Assembly: GCA_024752435.1 (NCBI GenBank)
Contig: CP103036.1
Location: forward strand, 1-64,000
Source: Allantophomopsis cytisporea
Lineage: Eukaryota > Ascomycota > Leotiomycetes > Phacidiales > Phacidiaceae
DNA length: 64,000 nt
Reading direction: 5' to 3'
Shown: piece by piece, positions 1 through 11,368 of the stretch
Layout of the letters: every line of letters starts with the position of its first letter
Numbering within the stretch: the stretch's first letter is position 1
Made by a program: the position numbers and the translations under genes
Notes under the pieces: model-generated
What the model was told of the DNA's origin: nothing
Database searches by the model: none
Seen by the model: only the letters and a program-made list of their open reading frames with translations

Positions 1-76
1 CTAACCCTAACCCTAACCCTAACCCTAACCCTAACCCTAACCCTAACCCTAACCCTAACCCTAACCCTAACCCTAA
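1..76 (+). repeat. telomere repeat (CCCTAA)n
   Basis: About 12 perfect copies of the 6-bp unit CCCTAA start at base 1. The C-rich strand reads inward from the left edge, as expected at a true left chromosome end. The array stops sharply at base 76 and TA-rich decayed sequence follows. TTAGGG-type telomeres are standard in filamentous ascomycetes. Confidence 0.97.
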
Positions 77-3000
77 TACTATTTAGACATCAAGACGATT
101 GACTATATAGATTATAGCTGATATTGTTGGCCGATATAACCTGTCTATAACAATTGAGTAGTACTTATCGAAGATAATACAATGCAAGTAGCGTTTAGCT
201 ACTAAATTACTTAGGTAGGTTGTAAAAGAGTTTTATACAAATACTTTAGGGGTAATTAAAACAAGAGGATAATATATAGAATCGTTGGTAGTATAGTAAT
301 AAGCTAGGAGGCTAATAGAGTTGCAATGTTAAATAAGACTTTAGCAAAGGGCGTTGTATAGAACTACTACTAGAATAGCTTAGTCTCTAGAGAAACTTGC
401 TAGTATAGTAATTATAAAGCTTTTGCTAGACGCTGTAGCCAACTAAACAATAATATTCTTGCGGTATATAGCAGTTGCTTTAACAACGTGCTTTTAAAAA
501 GGTAAGCGAAACTCGTTGTTGCTTCTATACAGACTTTTTAAGCTTTAAACGACTTGAGAGTTATTAATGTCCCCAAGCTAAGCTAAAGGAGTAGTAGTAG
601 CTGCTACTAGCCCTTAGTTCTTTATTTGTATAGTCTTTTCTAAGAGTTGGACTATATATAAATTAATAGCTTCTACCTACTAACTAAAGCTTTAGAGTAG
701 TCTATATATTGATATAGTCTCGGATTTTATACTAACCATTTTGCCTTTATATTTAGTTGGAGAAAGGTCTTTCAAATCGCCTAGGCCCTAGAACGTATAC
801 TAGTATACTAAAGTCTAGTAGAATTTAGCTAAGGTCTCTTAGCTAGTACTATATAGTATATTTGCATTAAAAATATAGTAATAGTACTCTGTCTCCTTTA
901 AGTAGCCTACTTAGAGAATATATACAAGTATATTATCGACTAGGCTATCTTTTAAAGTCGAAGGCCGGATCTTTTGCTTATCAAGGGCAACTACTATTTA
1001 ATGCTATAAACTTATAGTAATCTAGGTACCAATATATATTAGACTCGATAATGCAATTATACCTATAAGCTTCTTAGTTGTCTACTATTTACTTGTAGTA
1101 GTAAAAAGTAAAGGCGATATTACAAAGCTAATAGAGCTTTAAGCAAGCGTATATAGAAAACGATAGAAGGGGATAACATCGACAATATAAGTAATAAGTA
1201 GTTGGCTAACGAGAGTAGGTACGAAACGTACTATAACCTTTGGTTTCTTAGTTATAGTACTACTTTTATTGTACTTGGTAATTGTAACTACCTTAGATTA
1301 ATTGAAGAAGATATTGTAGAAAGAACTTTAAGTATTATAGACTTAAAGGCTAAAGATCTCGGGGCTATAGGTAGAAAGGCTATATATTAAATAGTATAGA
1401 ATACAGAATACTTCTTAGAAGGCATTTACAGCCTTAGTATAAGCTTCTAGTAACTTTAAAGACCTATATTAGTTTACAATCAAGCTATATTTCTATATCC
1501 CCGAGTCTAATAGGCTAGGTTACTTATATAGTACAAGTATTAGCCTCTAATTAATTCTAATAGAGTATTGCTAACCTGTTGGATGTAACTAGGCCTAATT
1601 AAGCACCCTTTTATATATACCTTTTGTAGTTGATAGGTTGAAATTAGCAAAAGACTCTCTATTTGTTGACTATATAAAATCGTCGGTGAAGTTATCTAGG
1701 TTCTGTATAGATAGGTATAGCTCGTTTTAGAAAACAAGTTGTTTTAAGAGTAGGTACTAATACTAGCTAAGTAGTTGCTAGACCTATCGTTGTACAATAG
1801 TAATACTTATAGGCTCTTTTTTAAAGATAAGTATAGTATACTCTTTATCCTATACAATAGTTAGGTATATATAGAAATCTTAAGCAAGTATCTTTATAAA
1901 AGTACGTTGACTATATAAAGGAGTAAAAACACTATTACAGCTATTATATATATATATAGCTATATATTGATAGAAATTAGATGTAGTATATATACTATTA
2001 GTCTTATTATAATACTAATTGTATATATCTAATGCAAATAGACGAAGGCAGTAGATTACCTTAGATAGTATAGGTGCTTGTTGATTACTCTGATTCTATA
2101 TAAGAGTATTTAAATTGAACTTATTTATACCGAGCTAGTATATAAGTAGGCTGTTAAAGGGAGTTTTTGTTATAGCTTGCTAGATAACTATAGAACTAAA
2201 GCTAATAATAGCCTTTTTAAGATTCTTATTGTTAATAGGACTATACTACGTAGCAACTTTAATATTGTAAAAGTATAGAGACTAGGTAGAAGAAATAGAA
2301 AGTCTCTTTGCAATAAGCTTTGATTTAGCTTGTAGGAGGAAGAGTATAAATTGCTGCTAGTATTGAAAATAGCCCGGCTAAGACTAGACTTTAATAAAGT
2401 AGAATAGCTTTAGCAATATAGTATTACTAATAGAGCGTAGTAGTTGTAATATATATTTTGAACGACCTAGTCTAGCAACTTGGAGTTTTAAAAGGACGTT
2501 GTATATAGCTTAGGTAATAAAGGTATAGTAAAAAGGGTTTAATATAATACTTGTAGCTAAAAGCTTCTTTAGCTTAGCAATAAATATACTAGCAAAGAAA
2601 GTTAGCTATTATATCTCTTTATTCTACAGCAATAGCTTTTAGTTAGTGCTTAAGACAAAGACAGTATAAAAGGCTTTTTAGAGATTTTGTAGGTAATTGT
2701 AGTAGACTTTTTTATACTCTAGTATATCTATTGTTTCTTCTGCTGTAGTTTTTTTGCTTAGGCTAGGAACTACAATAGGATAATAAAGAGCTAAAGGTAT
2801 TGTAAAAAGTATTTGTAGATATGTATATAGTTTAGACTAGGCCTCTTCTTTGAAATAGACAAGGTATTAATGTTGGTAGAAGCTATTTTAATTGATAAAG
2901 TAGTAGTTGCAATAGTCGGTAATATATAAGAATCTACCAACAAACAACTTAAGATTTAGATAATAGCCTAAAGTAGCTGTACTTTTGATTCTAGGGTCGT

Positions 3001-3330
3001 TTGTATTCGAGATAGTATCGGTTTAGCTAAGTTGTTGTATAGTAGTTTTACAGGTATTAATAGGTATACTTTTATAATAAATAGTAAGGTGCCAGCTTAT
3101 TTTAGCTTCGTCTACAAAGATAGTATAGCTATAGGTTGTATATATAATAGCTTTGAAGAGCGCGTTATATAAAAGAGGTATAAAGTAGGCAAACATCGTT
3201 GTAGTTGTACTAATAGTACTCTTAGAGAGTTGTTGGCTGTTGTATTGATACAGATAAATACTAATACTACTAGAGAGTATATAGTACTCCTTGTAGGCGA
3301 TAGCTAACTAACTCTATATAGATAGTAGCA
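77..3330. other. TA-rich decayed subtelomeric DNA without a recognisable gene
   Basis: About 3.2 kb next to the telomere is very rich in TA and TAG and poor in CA and TG, the pattern RIP leaves on repeated DNA. Every frame is full of stops; the longest open stretches are about 60 codons and resemble nothing I know. The position would suit a decayed telomere-linked helicase gene or an old transposon, but I cannot recognise either, so I give no identity. Confidence 0.6.
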
Positions 3331-3343
3331 GCTGCTACTAACC

Positions 3344-3720
3344 TTTGGCGAGGACGTTTAGCAAGGACGTTTTGCTTATATACGCTAGGGTATATTAGAA
3401 AAGCACGTTTGGCGAGGACGTTTAGCAAAGACGTTTTGCTTGTATATAGCAAGGTACGTTGGGATGTATATTTAGCGAGCGTGTTTTTATAACCTGCTAT
3501 AATTTAGACTTTAGCGAAAGTACAGATGGGAAGTATATAATTGTTAAGGATCCCGACGCTAGTAATCTCGCCAATATATACAGCTGTACTGTTTTGTATA
3601 GGAGAATTTGGCGAGGATGTTATACGAGCGTTGGCAAGGATATTTTAGCGCTACAAAATTTTAGCGAGGACGTTCGGGCTTGGCGTTTGGGGAATATGTT
3701 TGCTAGCTAGCAGGTATACA
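3344..3720 (+). repeat. short tandem repeat block with GCGAGGACGTT motif
   Basis: The motif TTTGGCGAGGACGTTTAGCA occurs at 3344 and again at 3408, a 64-bp period, each time followed by a second AAGGACGTTTTGCTT-like half. Looser copies lie near 3609 and 3660. This is locally the most GC-rich stretch in decayed AT-rich DNA. It may be a subtelomeric minisatellite or the internal repeat of a decayed element. An 83-codon frame across 3459-3710 looks incidental. Confidence 0.55.
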
Positions 3721-3789
3721 TTCTGTATACACAGCCGTATATTATTTGTATAGGCGTACAGACAGGAAATATATTCGCCAACGGAATAT

Positions 3790-4563
3790 AGTATTAGGGG
3801 GCTAGTTTCTAGTTTTCTATATAATTAGGCCGTCGGCTTAAAGCATCGGCTTTAGTATTTTCGGATCCTTTGTAGTATTTAATCTGGAAATTGTAGGCTA
3901 ACAGTAGTTCTAACCAACGTACTTGTCTTCGATTTAGTAACTTAGTTGTTGTAAAGTATAAAAGGTTCTTGTAGTTAGAATATATAATTACTAGGTATCT
4001 AGGTCCTTCTAGATATACTCTCTATTTTTAAAATGTAGCTACAATAGCAAGTAGTTCTTTGTTGTGTATTTTGTAGTTGAGTTCTGTAGAGGATAACTTT
4101 CGAGAGTAGAAGGCTATAAAGTATAGTTTTCTACTATCGTCGGGCTAACTAATAGTTGTACCTATTGCAAAGTCTAAAGCGTCTATTTCTAAGATAATCT
4201 CTCGTTTAGAATCAAAGGTTACTAGGATTAGTACAGTAGTAAATTGTTTCTTCAACTCTTAGAATACGTCTTCTGCTTCTAGGGTCTATTGGAAATTCTA
4301 GTTTTTTCGAGTAAGTCGGGTTAAAGGTTCTGCTACTTTCGAATAGTATTTAATAAAGCGTCGATAGTAATTAGCAAGTTTAAAGAATGCTTGTAGTTCT
4401 TTTACAGTTTGTAGTTCTAGCTATTTGTAGATAGACTTAGTTTTTGCTAGGTCTATTAAGATTCCTTTCGTAGAAATGATATATCCTAAGAATTCTACTG
4501 ATTCTTAGTAAAACTTGTATTTCTCTAGTTTTACTAGAAGTCTCGAGGTACGTAGTACAAATA
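3790..4563 (-). pseudogene. E0: decayed Ty3/gypsy element, RNase H to RT part (piece 1)
   Basis: Read on the minus strand, this matches in order the RNase H and late RT region of the better preserved E2 element (compare 15700-16450), including the landmark TTTTCGGATCC. It is diverged, AT-rich and full of stops. It is cut at 4563 by insertion of E1 and continues at 11369. Nothing like integrase or chromodomain is visible upstream of 3790, so this old element seems to lack its 3' end or to have decayed beyond recognition. Confidence 0.75.
4559..4563. repeat. target site duplication of E1 (left), AAATA
   Basis: AAATA directly precedes the TGTTAC start of the 5' LTR and recurs at 11369-11373 right after the 3' LTR. 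Five-bp duplications are normal for gypsy elements. Joining the flanks at this duplication restores the colinearity of E0, which confirms the insertion. Confidence 0.9.
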
Positions 4564-4966
4564 TGTTACAGCCCTGTACTACGGTCTACGATCACAACAA
4601 CTAGAGAAGGCTGTAACAGGGTCACATGTCGGAAAAGTCACGGGCTACATGAGTCACGTGATGGATAGTTGGGATAGTCGGGATAGTCGGGCGTTCCTAA
4701 CTATCCTACTATTCCCCAGAGCAGGAAGCAACTATATAGATCTCTGTATTCCCTTAGTAGATAGGAGCTTCGTACTCAACTTCAATCAATACTTTGTTAC
4801 CCACCTTTGCCCACACCTTTGCCAGAGTATTAAGTTACGTGCTTCGATACCAACAGCAACCACTTAGTTTCACTGGAGAGCCCCTACCTCTTTGTATATC
4901 GTGCTAGTATATACAACCGCTGAGAAGCCTGTGCTTTGCCACCTACCCAGCAGCAAGGACGTAACA
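4564..4966 (+). repeat. E1 5' LTR (403 bp)
   Basis: It starts TGTTACAGCC and ends GACGTAACA. It contains the palindrome CACGTG (4655-4660), followed by a 44-bp inverted-repeat module (4663-4706) with a GGATAGT outer arm. An open frame runs through it, but it is present in all LTR copies including solo ones and has no coding support. Confidence 0.93.
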
Positions 4967-5008
4967 CATTGAGTACCGCCATAAGAGGACCGGCTCACAT
5001 CACGCAAG

Positions 5009-6838
5009 ATGTCTACTACCAGCAACACCCCGAGGGCCACACCAAGGCCAACTCCCGCCGCAACAACTGCCCCTGGATCAGCTGCCGGGAGTATACACTT
5101 CATAGCTGCCGCCGTCAAGATCAACACGCCAGACTTGTTCCATGGAGAACGCAAGAAGCTCAAAGCCTTCTTGACTCAGTTAGACCTGTACTTCGGATTC
5201 AATATCACTCAGTTTCCAACTCCCAGAGACATGGTGCTATACGCCTCATCTTATATGAGAGGACCAGCCTTCGACTGGTTTGAAACCTATGTCAGGGATT
5301 TTCTGGATAACCGCAATGACGAAGACATAATAGACGACGACACCTGTAACATCTTCAACAACTACGAAGAATTTCGCCGAATGATTAAGCGAACTTTCGG
5401 AGACATCGACGAAGAACGCACCGCGGAGAGACACTTGCAAGGACTGACCCAGAGGGGATCAGCAGCGAACTACGCCGCAGAGTTTCAACAGTATTCCACT
5501 CGAACTGAATGGAATGACGACGCACTCACGGCCTAGTTCTACAAGGGACTGAAGGAATCAGTCAAAGACGACATAGTGCGAGGCAATCGACCTGATGACC
5601 TCCAGACTATGATCGAGACCGCCATACGCATCGACAATCGCCAGTATGAGCGTAGCTTGGAAAAGAAAGGTAGCTATCGAGGACCTACTTACCATGGCAA
5701 ACCCAAGTACTAGCAACGTACTCAGAAACCATATTACGGACCCATGCCTATAGAGTTGGACGCAACTCACCAGATGGTCAAGAAAGGACCACTCTCGCCA
5801 CGGGATAGAGATTACCGTATGAAGAATAACCTATGCCTATATTGCGGAACCCCAGGACATAAAGCACGAGAATGCAAGAAAGCATCAAGGAAGAATTCAT
5901 CCAACAAAGGATTCAATCGAGGGAAACCAAGACACCTCAATGCGACATTTCAAGAAATACCCGAGCTCGAGGAACCAGGAAGCCCAGCAACGCTGGATCA
6001 TGAAACAGAATTCTGGACAAAATGTTATGAAGACGACTGCAGCATCCACCTACCAAACAAGAAACACGCTGGACACTTCCCCAGTCAACAGAAAATGCGC
6101 AGACGCAGAGACGTATCTACCGACGACGAACCCGACGTAACTAGCTACTACGACGAGCATGCCAACACCGACAGTAGATCGCCTAGTCCCGGTGACCAAA
6201 ATGGTTGGACTGTGGTAGAGCTGGACGATACGGTTGTAGTTAAGGGACAGGAACCCGACGAAGGGCCCGAAACTACTACAAGCCTTGAAGCGCTTGATCT
6301 AGAAAGACAAGCAATACACCGAGATCTACACCACTCAGAATACAAGTGGAAAGCATGCCCAATGTACCGCGCTGACAAACTCGCGCACAAGCAACTCGAG
6401 ACAGCCCGATCAGGACTCGAGGGAATGTTGATGACCTCTGGTAATAATCAGGATAATCTACCCGAATCACAATGGGCGGGACATCAGAAACTCCATTGGA
6501 GGAACTGTGACCTGACACCTATGTGCAGCGTACACGCCAAACAAAAACAACAAGAGGACACCTTAATCCAACGGGATATTGACATGGTAGTCCAAAAACG
6601 CCGCCAACAACGTGAAGAGGAAGGTCGACAACATCGCAAACACAGTCAACCCGCGTTTAGACTCCTAACGGATGACGAATGGGAGAACATAGGGGAACTA
6701 CTTACCAACTCAAAGGAAAAGGAAGTAGAAGACTAGTAGGATGCATTAGAAATGGAGCAACTGGTACAAGAACGACTGGACCAAAAAGAGAAAGAACGCC
6801 GCGAATACGGTGACCTCCAAGAAGATTCGGAAAACTAG
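5009..6838 (+). pseudogene. gag: E1 gag (capsid/nucleocapsid), 609 codons, interrupted
   Basis: Gag packages element RNA into virus-like particles. The N-terminal half has a typical Ty3-type capsid region, and a single CCHC zinc knuckle (C-X2-C-X4-H-X4-C) lies near 5850-5880. In-frame stops occur at 5534-5536 and 5711-5713 (CAG to TAG relative to E2) and 6734-6739 (two TGG codons to TAG TAG). The natural stop TAG at 6836-6838 is shared with E2. The ATG at 5009 follows the LTR by 42 bp. All lesions fit RIP, so the reading frame was sound before mutation. Confidence 0.88.
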
Positions 6839-9800
6839 ATGGTTCTCTTAACCGCAGGCCAGTTAGAGAACCTAGTCCAAGGCCTCCCCTTCTACGAGTA
6901 GAGAAGGTTCATTTGTACGGAACGCAGTATGCAGCATACTTGAACGTCCGAGTACAGATAAACGGACACTGCACTAAAGCCATGGTGGATTCAGGCGCAT
7001 CAGGAAATTTCGTATCCACGAAATTCGTGAAGAAACACGACTTACCTACGAGGAGACATGCGAATCCATATCAACTGCACCTAGTTGATGGAAACCCTAT
7101 GTCTGATGGATGGGTACGAGAGCAGACACGCCCTCTACCATTCCTTGTGCACAATTATCACGAAGAACTAGCGTTAGACATCGTCGCGATCCCGCGTTAC
7201 GACATCATCCTAGGACTTCCATGGTTGAAGAAACACAACCCGAAGATTGATTGGAACACGTATACAGTCAATCTAGGAAACTGCAAATGCGCTTTGCCAT
7301 TTGAATTACGACGACCTGTTATGATCAATGCAATCGATTATGAGGATTTGCAGGAAATTCGCAAGAACAACCCGTCACCCACACTATGCGCCACAGAAGG
7401 GGTAACACTCCCGAACGAGTATAGGGAATTTGAGAAGCTCTTCAGCAAGGAAGAAGCTGAAACCAAGCTGCCAGAACACCAGCCTTGGGATCACGAGATA
7501 CCACTTATGCCAGGAAAACAACCTACCTTCGGACCAATCTACTCTATATCCGAACGAGAACTCAAGATCCTGAAGGAATACATCGATGACATGCTAAAGA
7601 AAGGTTATATTCGACCGTCAACCTCGTCAGCAGGATACCCAGCCCTCTTTGTACCAAAGAAGGATGGAACAGACCGACCATGCATCGACTATCGACAACT
7701 CAACAGCATTACTATCAAGAACCGATATACGTTGCCACTCATCTCAGAGTTACACGACCGATTTCGAGGAGCCAAGTTCTTCACTAAGTTAGACCTCCGA
7801 GGAGCGTACAATCTAGTACGCATAAAGGAAGGTAAAGAATGGAAAACAGCATTTAGAACACGCTATAGGCATTTCGAGTATTTGGTAATGCCATTTGGCT
7901 TAACCAATGCCCCCGCAACTTTTCAAGCGCTGATCAACCAGACACTACATGAATACTTGGATGTATTCGTAGTAGCTTATCTGGATGACATCCTCGTATA
8001 CTCCAACACCGAAGAAGAGCATATCAAGCATGTCAAACTCATACTTACAGCACTTCAGAAACGTCACCTGTATCTGAAACTGGAGAAGTGCGAATTTCAC
8101 CAACAGTCAGTTGGATTCTTGGGTTATATGATAACCACCGAAGGAATCCAGATGGACGATTCCAAAGTACGAGCAGTCCACGAATGGCCGATACCAAACT
8201 CTGTCAAGGAAGTGCAATCCTTCCTTGGATTTGCCAATTTCTACCGAAGATTCATCAAGGGATATTCAAGTATTACAGCACCAATTTCGGAATTGACGAA
8301 GAAGGACCAAGCCTTCAAATGGACTGATGAAGCTCAACGAGCTTTCGAGAAACTCAAGGAGAGTTTCACAACCGCACCCATATTGAGGAACTTCGACCCT
8401 GAAGTCCTCATAGTGGTGAAACGGATTCCTCCGATTACGCAATCGGGGCGGTACTGAGTCAACCGGATGAGAACAAGAAGCTTCGACCTGTCGCTTTCTT
8501 CTCCCGCAAGTTGACTTCAGCCGAGCTGAACTATGAGATCCACGATAAGGAATTGTTAGCAATCGTCGCTGCATTTCAAGAATGGAGAGTTTACCTGGAA
8601 GGACCTAAGTATGAAGTAGCAGTAATCACAGACCACAAGAATCTGCTATACTTCACAACCACGAAGGTGTTGAACAGACGACAAGTACGATGGTCAGAAC
8701 TCATGGCCAGGTACAACTTCAAGATCACCTACCGTAAAGGATCCGAAAACGCCAAAGCCGACGCACTCAGTCGACGTGCAGATTATATACAGAACAAGGA
8801 ACTAGTATTACACGCTATATTTCAAGATAACGGAGACAATCTGACGTATAACCACCCGGAGTTAAACGCTACAATACAAGTCGAAGATCCGGATATACTT
8901 CAAAGTATTCGACAAGCATATGCCACGGATACTACGGCACAACGTATTTTGGGAAACCCCAATGGACACCCAGGAACCTCAGTAACAACAAACCGGACAC
9001 TATTGTTCAAAGGACTAGTCTATATTCCCGCGCCCCTGCGGAAACAGTTAGTCAAAGAACAACACGAGCTACCAGCACACAGACACCAGGGAATAGGCAA
9101 GACGTTGGAACGTCTGACCAGAACATACTACTTCCCAGGAATGAAGAACCAAGTAGAGAAAGTCATAAGAGAATATGACATTTGCTCTAGAAACAAGGTC
9201 AATCGACACGCACCTTACAGACAGCTAAAATCACCAGCAGTACCGAAGGGAGCATAGAAATCCATTGCCCTGGATTTCATCGTCAAACTGCCACTTTCAA
9301 AGGAACCACTTACGAAAGTAGAATACGACTCAATCATAGTCATTACCGATAGGATGACAAAATATGGATATTTCATACCATATAAGGAATCCAGTACCGC
9401 AGAAGACTTGGCGTACACTTTCCTGAAAACGATTGTCAGCAACCATGGTATACCAGATGAAATAATATCCGACCGAGACAAGCTGTTCACTTCGAACTTC
9501 TGGAAGTCCCTAATAAGCCAGTTAGGAACTAACCACAAGCTCTCGACAGCCTACCACCCACAAACAGACGGACAAACTGAACGACTCAACCAGACGCTTG
9601 AGCAGTACCTCCGCTGTTATGTGAATTACAAACAAGATAATTGGGTACGACTATTACCCCTTGCACAGTTTGCGTATAACAGTGCAACCACGGAAACTAC
9701 GAAAGTTTCACCATTCTATGCCAACTATGGGCTAGAACCGGAAGCGTATCATTCACCCCGAGAAATACAGGTACTTGCAGAAGCAGCACAAATGCAGGTT

Positions 9801-10385
9801 GCAGAACTCAAAACACTCCACAAGCAACTAGCCAAGGATATCGAGTTTTTTAACCAACGATCAGCAAGTTATCAGAATGGAAAAAGGATAGAGGGACCTA
9901 CCTTTTCGGAGGGAGACAAAGTCTACCTCATACGCAGAAACATCAAGACAACCAGACCAAGCAACAAGTTGGACAATGTCAAAATCGGACCATTCAAGAT
10001 TTTGAGGAAAATTAGTTCAGTCAACTACGAACTCCAGCTACCAACGAGCATGAAAATATACCCTGTGTTCCATGTGTCTCTGCTGGAACCAGCGCTACAG
10101 AATGCACGCTACGCACACTACCCAGACCTATCCCAGGAAAACGAGAACACCGAATACGTCGTCGAAAAAATCCTAGACTGCAAATGGGTCAGAAACGAAC
10201 TCAGATATTTGGTCAAATGGGAAGGTTACAATGACTCAGACAACACATGGGAACCTACCGAAAACTTCAACCTTGAGACGTTGGAAGATTACCATTCGGA
10301 ACATCCAATCCCTCCCAGAAGGAAGGAGACACCGCCGCGAAGAGGTCGCCCTCAGACGAGAGGTCGAGGCCGGGGTCGGTGGTAG
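6838..10385 (+). pseudogene. pol: E1 pol (protease, RT, RNase H, integrase, chromodomain), broken
   Basis: The frame is -1 relative to gag and open back to the gag stop, so Gag-Pol probably forms by frameshift. Visible motifs: protease DSG (V-D-S-G-A-S near 6990), RT YLDD near 7980, RNase H, an integrase HHCC zinc finger near 9065-9190, the DDE core, and a C-terminal chromodomain (about 10155-10300). Lesions: a 1-bp deletion near 8417 relative to E2, which ends the RT frame at 8457, and TGG to TAG at 9255-9257 in integrase. It is therefore not functional as sequenced. Confidence 0.9.
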
Positions 10386-10848
10386 CGAACGGGTTGGCTC
10401 CAGTATGAGCGTTGCGCTCTGCCTCCGCCTTCTCTTCCGCTTCTTTTCTTTCTTTCTCCTCCACAGCTTCAAGTTCGTCAAGCGTAGCTAGTCCGCGACG
10501 AAGCATTTCACTACCACGGGATTTCAACAATTTCTGCATACGGCGAAGACGCATACGGCGAGCGAAGGCCTCCCGCTCCTGTTGAGCCGCGAGCTCTTCC
10601 TCGGCCTCCAGTCGTGCCTCTTCCAAACGAAGTTTCTCCCAGTCAGAAACTGAGGGTGCACTAACGTCACATTTCGTATTTCTTTGAACACACTTACTAC
10701 AACGCTTCGAGTGAGGGGAAACCACGCATTTGCGCCCCGAAGTAAAACAAGCTCGACAAGGCGCCATTTTCATTTCAGTACCGTTCTTTTCGATACGCTC
10801 AGCGAGAGCAACACGTTCTTTGATTTTCAAATGGTTCGGAGAAGGCAT
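10267..10848 (-). CDS. E1 antisense ORF: Zn2Cys6-like, coiled-coil protein (193 aa)
   Basis: This complete ORF lies opposite to gag-pol and overlaps the last 119 bp of pol tail to tail. Residues about 31-60 carry C-X2-C-X6-C-X8-C-X2-C-X6-C, the spacing of fungal Zn(II)2Cys6 zinc clusters. A long Glu/Arg/Lys-rich helical stretch (about 70-150) follows, probably a coiled coil, then an acidic tail. The start ATG is 117 bp inside the 3' LTR, so an antisense promoter in the LTR could drive it. E2 carries the same ORF intact with only a few changes. Its function is unknown; DNA binding or control of the element is my inference. Confidence 0.75.
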   Translation of the reverse strand: MPSPNHLKIKERVALAERIEKNGTEMKMAPCRACFTSGRKCVVSPHSKRCSKCVQRNTKCDVSAPSVSDWEKLRLEEARLEAEEELAAQQEREAFARRMRLRRMQKLLKSRGSEMLRRGLATLDELEAVEEKERKEAEEKAEAERNAHTGANPFATTDPGLDLSSEGDLFAAVSPSFWEGLDVPNGNLPTSQG

Positions 10849-10965
10849 GTTGAGAACGGAAGGCCATGATGTTACTAAGGTGGGAATTGCCCCGCTTAAG
10901 TAGTATCGGATCTACCCGGTTACTCATTGGGTCAAAGGGACTTGACCAATGAGGAGGGGACCTTG

Positions 10966-11368
10966 TGTTATAGCCCTGTACTACGGTCTACGATCACAAC
11001 AACTAGAAAAGGCTGTAACAGGGTCACATGTCGGAAAAGTCACGGGCTACATGAGTCACGTGATAGATAGTTGGGATAGTCGGGATAGTCGGGCGTTCCT
11101 AACTATCCTACTATTCCCCAGAGCAGGAAGCAACTATATAGATCTCTATATTCCCTTAGTAGATAGGAGCTTCGTGCTCAACTTCAATCAATACTTTGTT
11201 ACCCACCTTTGCCTACACCTTTGCCAGAGTATTAAGTTACGTGCTTCGATACCAACAGCAACCACTTAGTTTCACTGGAGAGCCCCTACCTCTTCGTATA
11301 TCGTGCCAGTATATACAACCGCTGAGAAGCCTGTGCTTTGCCACCTACCCAGCAGCAAAGACGTAACA
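10966..11368 (+). repeat. E1 3' LTR (403 bp)
   Basis: The length equals that of the 5' LTR. It begins TGTTATAGCC, a C-to-T change from TGTTACAGCC, and ends GACGTAACA followed by the AAATA duplication at 11369-11373. The CACGTG palindrome and the 44-bp inverted-repeat module are retained. Confidence 0.93.

Larger units (their letters stand above)
4564..11368 (+). mobile_element. E1: near-complete Ty3/gypsy (chromovirus-type) LTR retrotransposon, 6805 bp
   Basis: Two 403-bp LTRs (4564-4966 and 10966-11368) flank gag, pol and an antisense ORF. Ends are TGTTA...TAACA and the target duplication is AAATA. A purine tract (10951-10960) sits 5 bp before the 3' LTR. Pol order is protease, RT, RNase H, integrase, chromodomain, the Ty3/gypsy order with a chromovirus-like tail. 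The LTR pair differs at about ten positions, apparently all transitions, consistent with light RIP. The element cannot make intact Gag-Pol: it has four gag stop codons at three sites, one pol frameshift and one pol stop. I found no clear tRNA primer-binding site after the 5' LTR. Confidence 0.95.

Noticed and set aside
3344..3440. CRISPR-like repeat
   Set aside because: Only two good copies in a eukaryotic subtelomere; tandem duplication explains it.
4619..4867. Open frame inside the LTRs (about 72-106 codons in each copy)
   Set aside because: It follows LTR conservation, lies over the inverted-repeat module, and has no domain or plausible start context.
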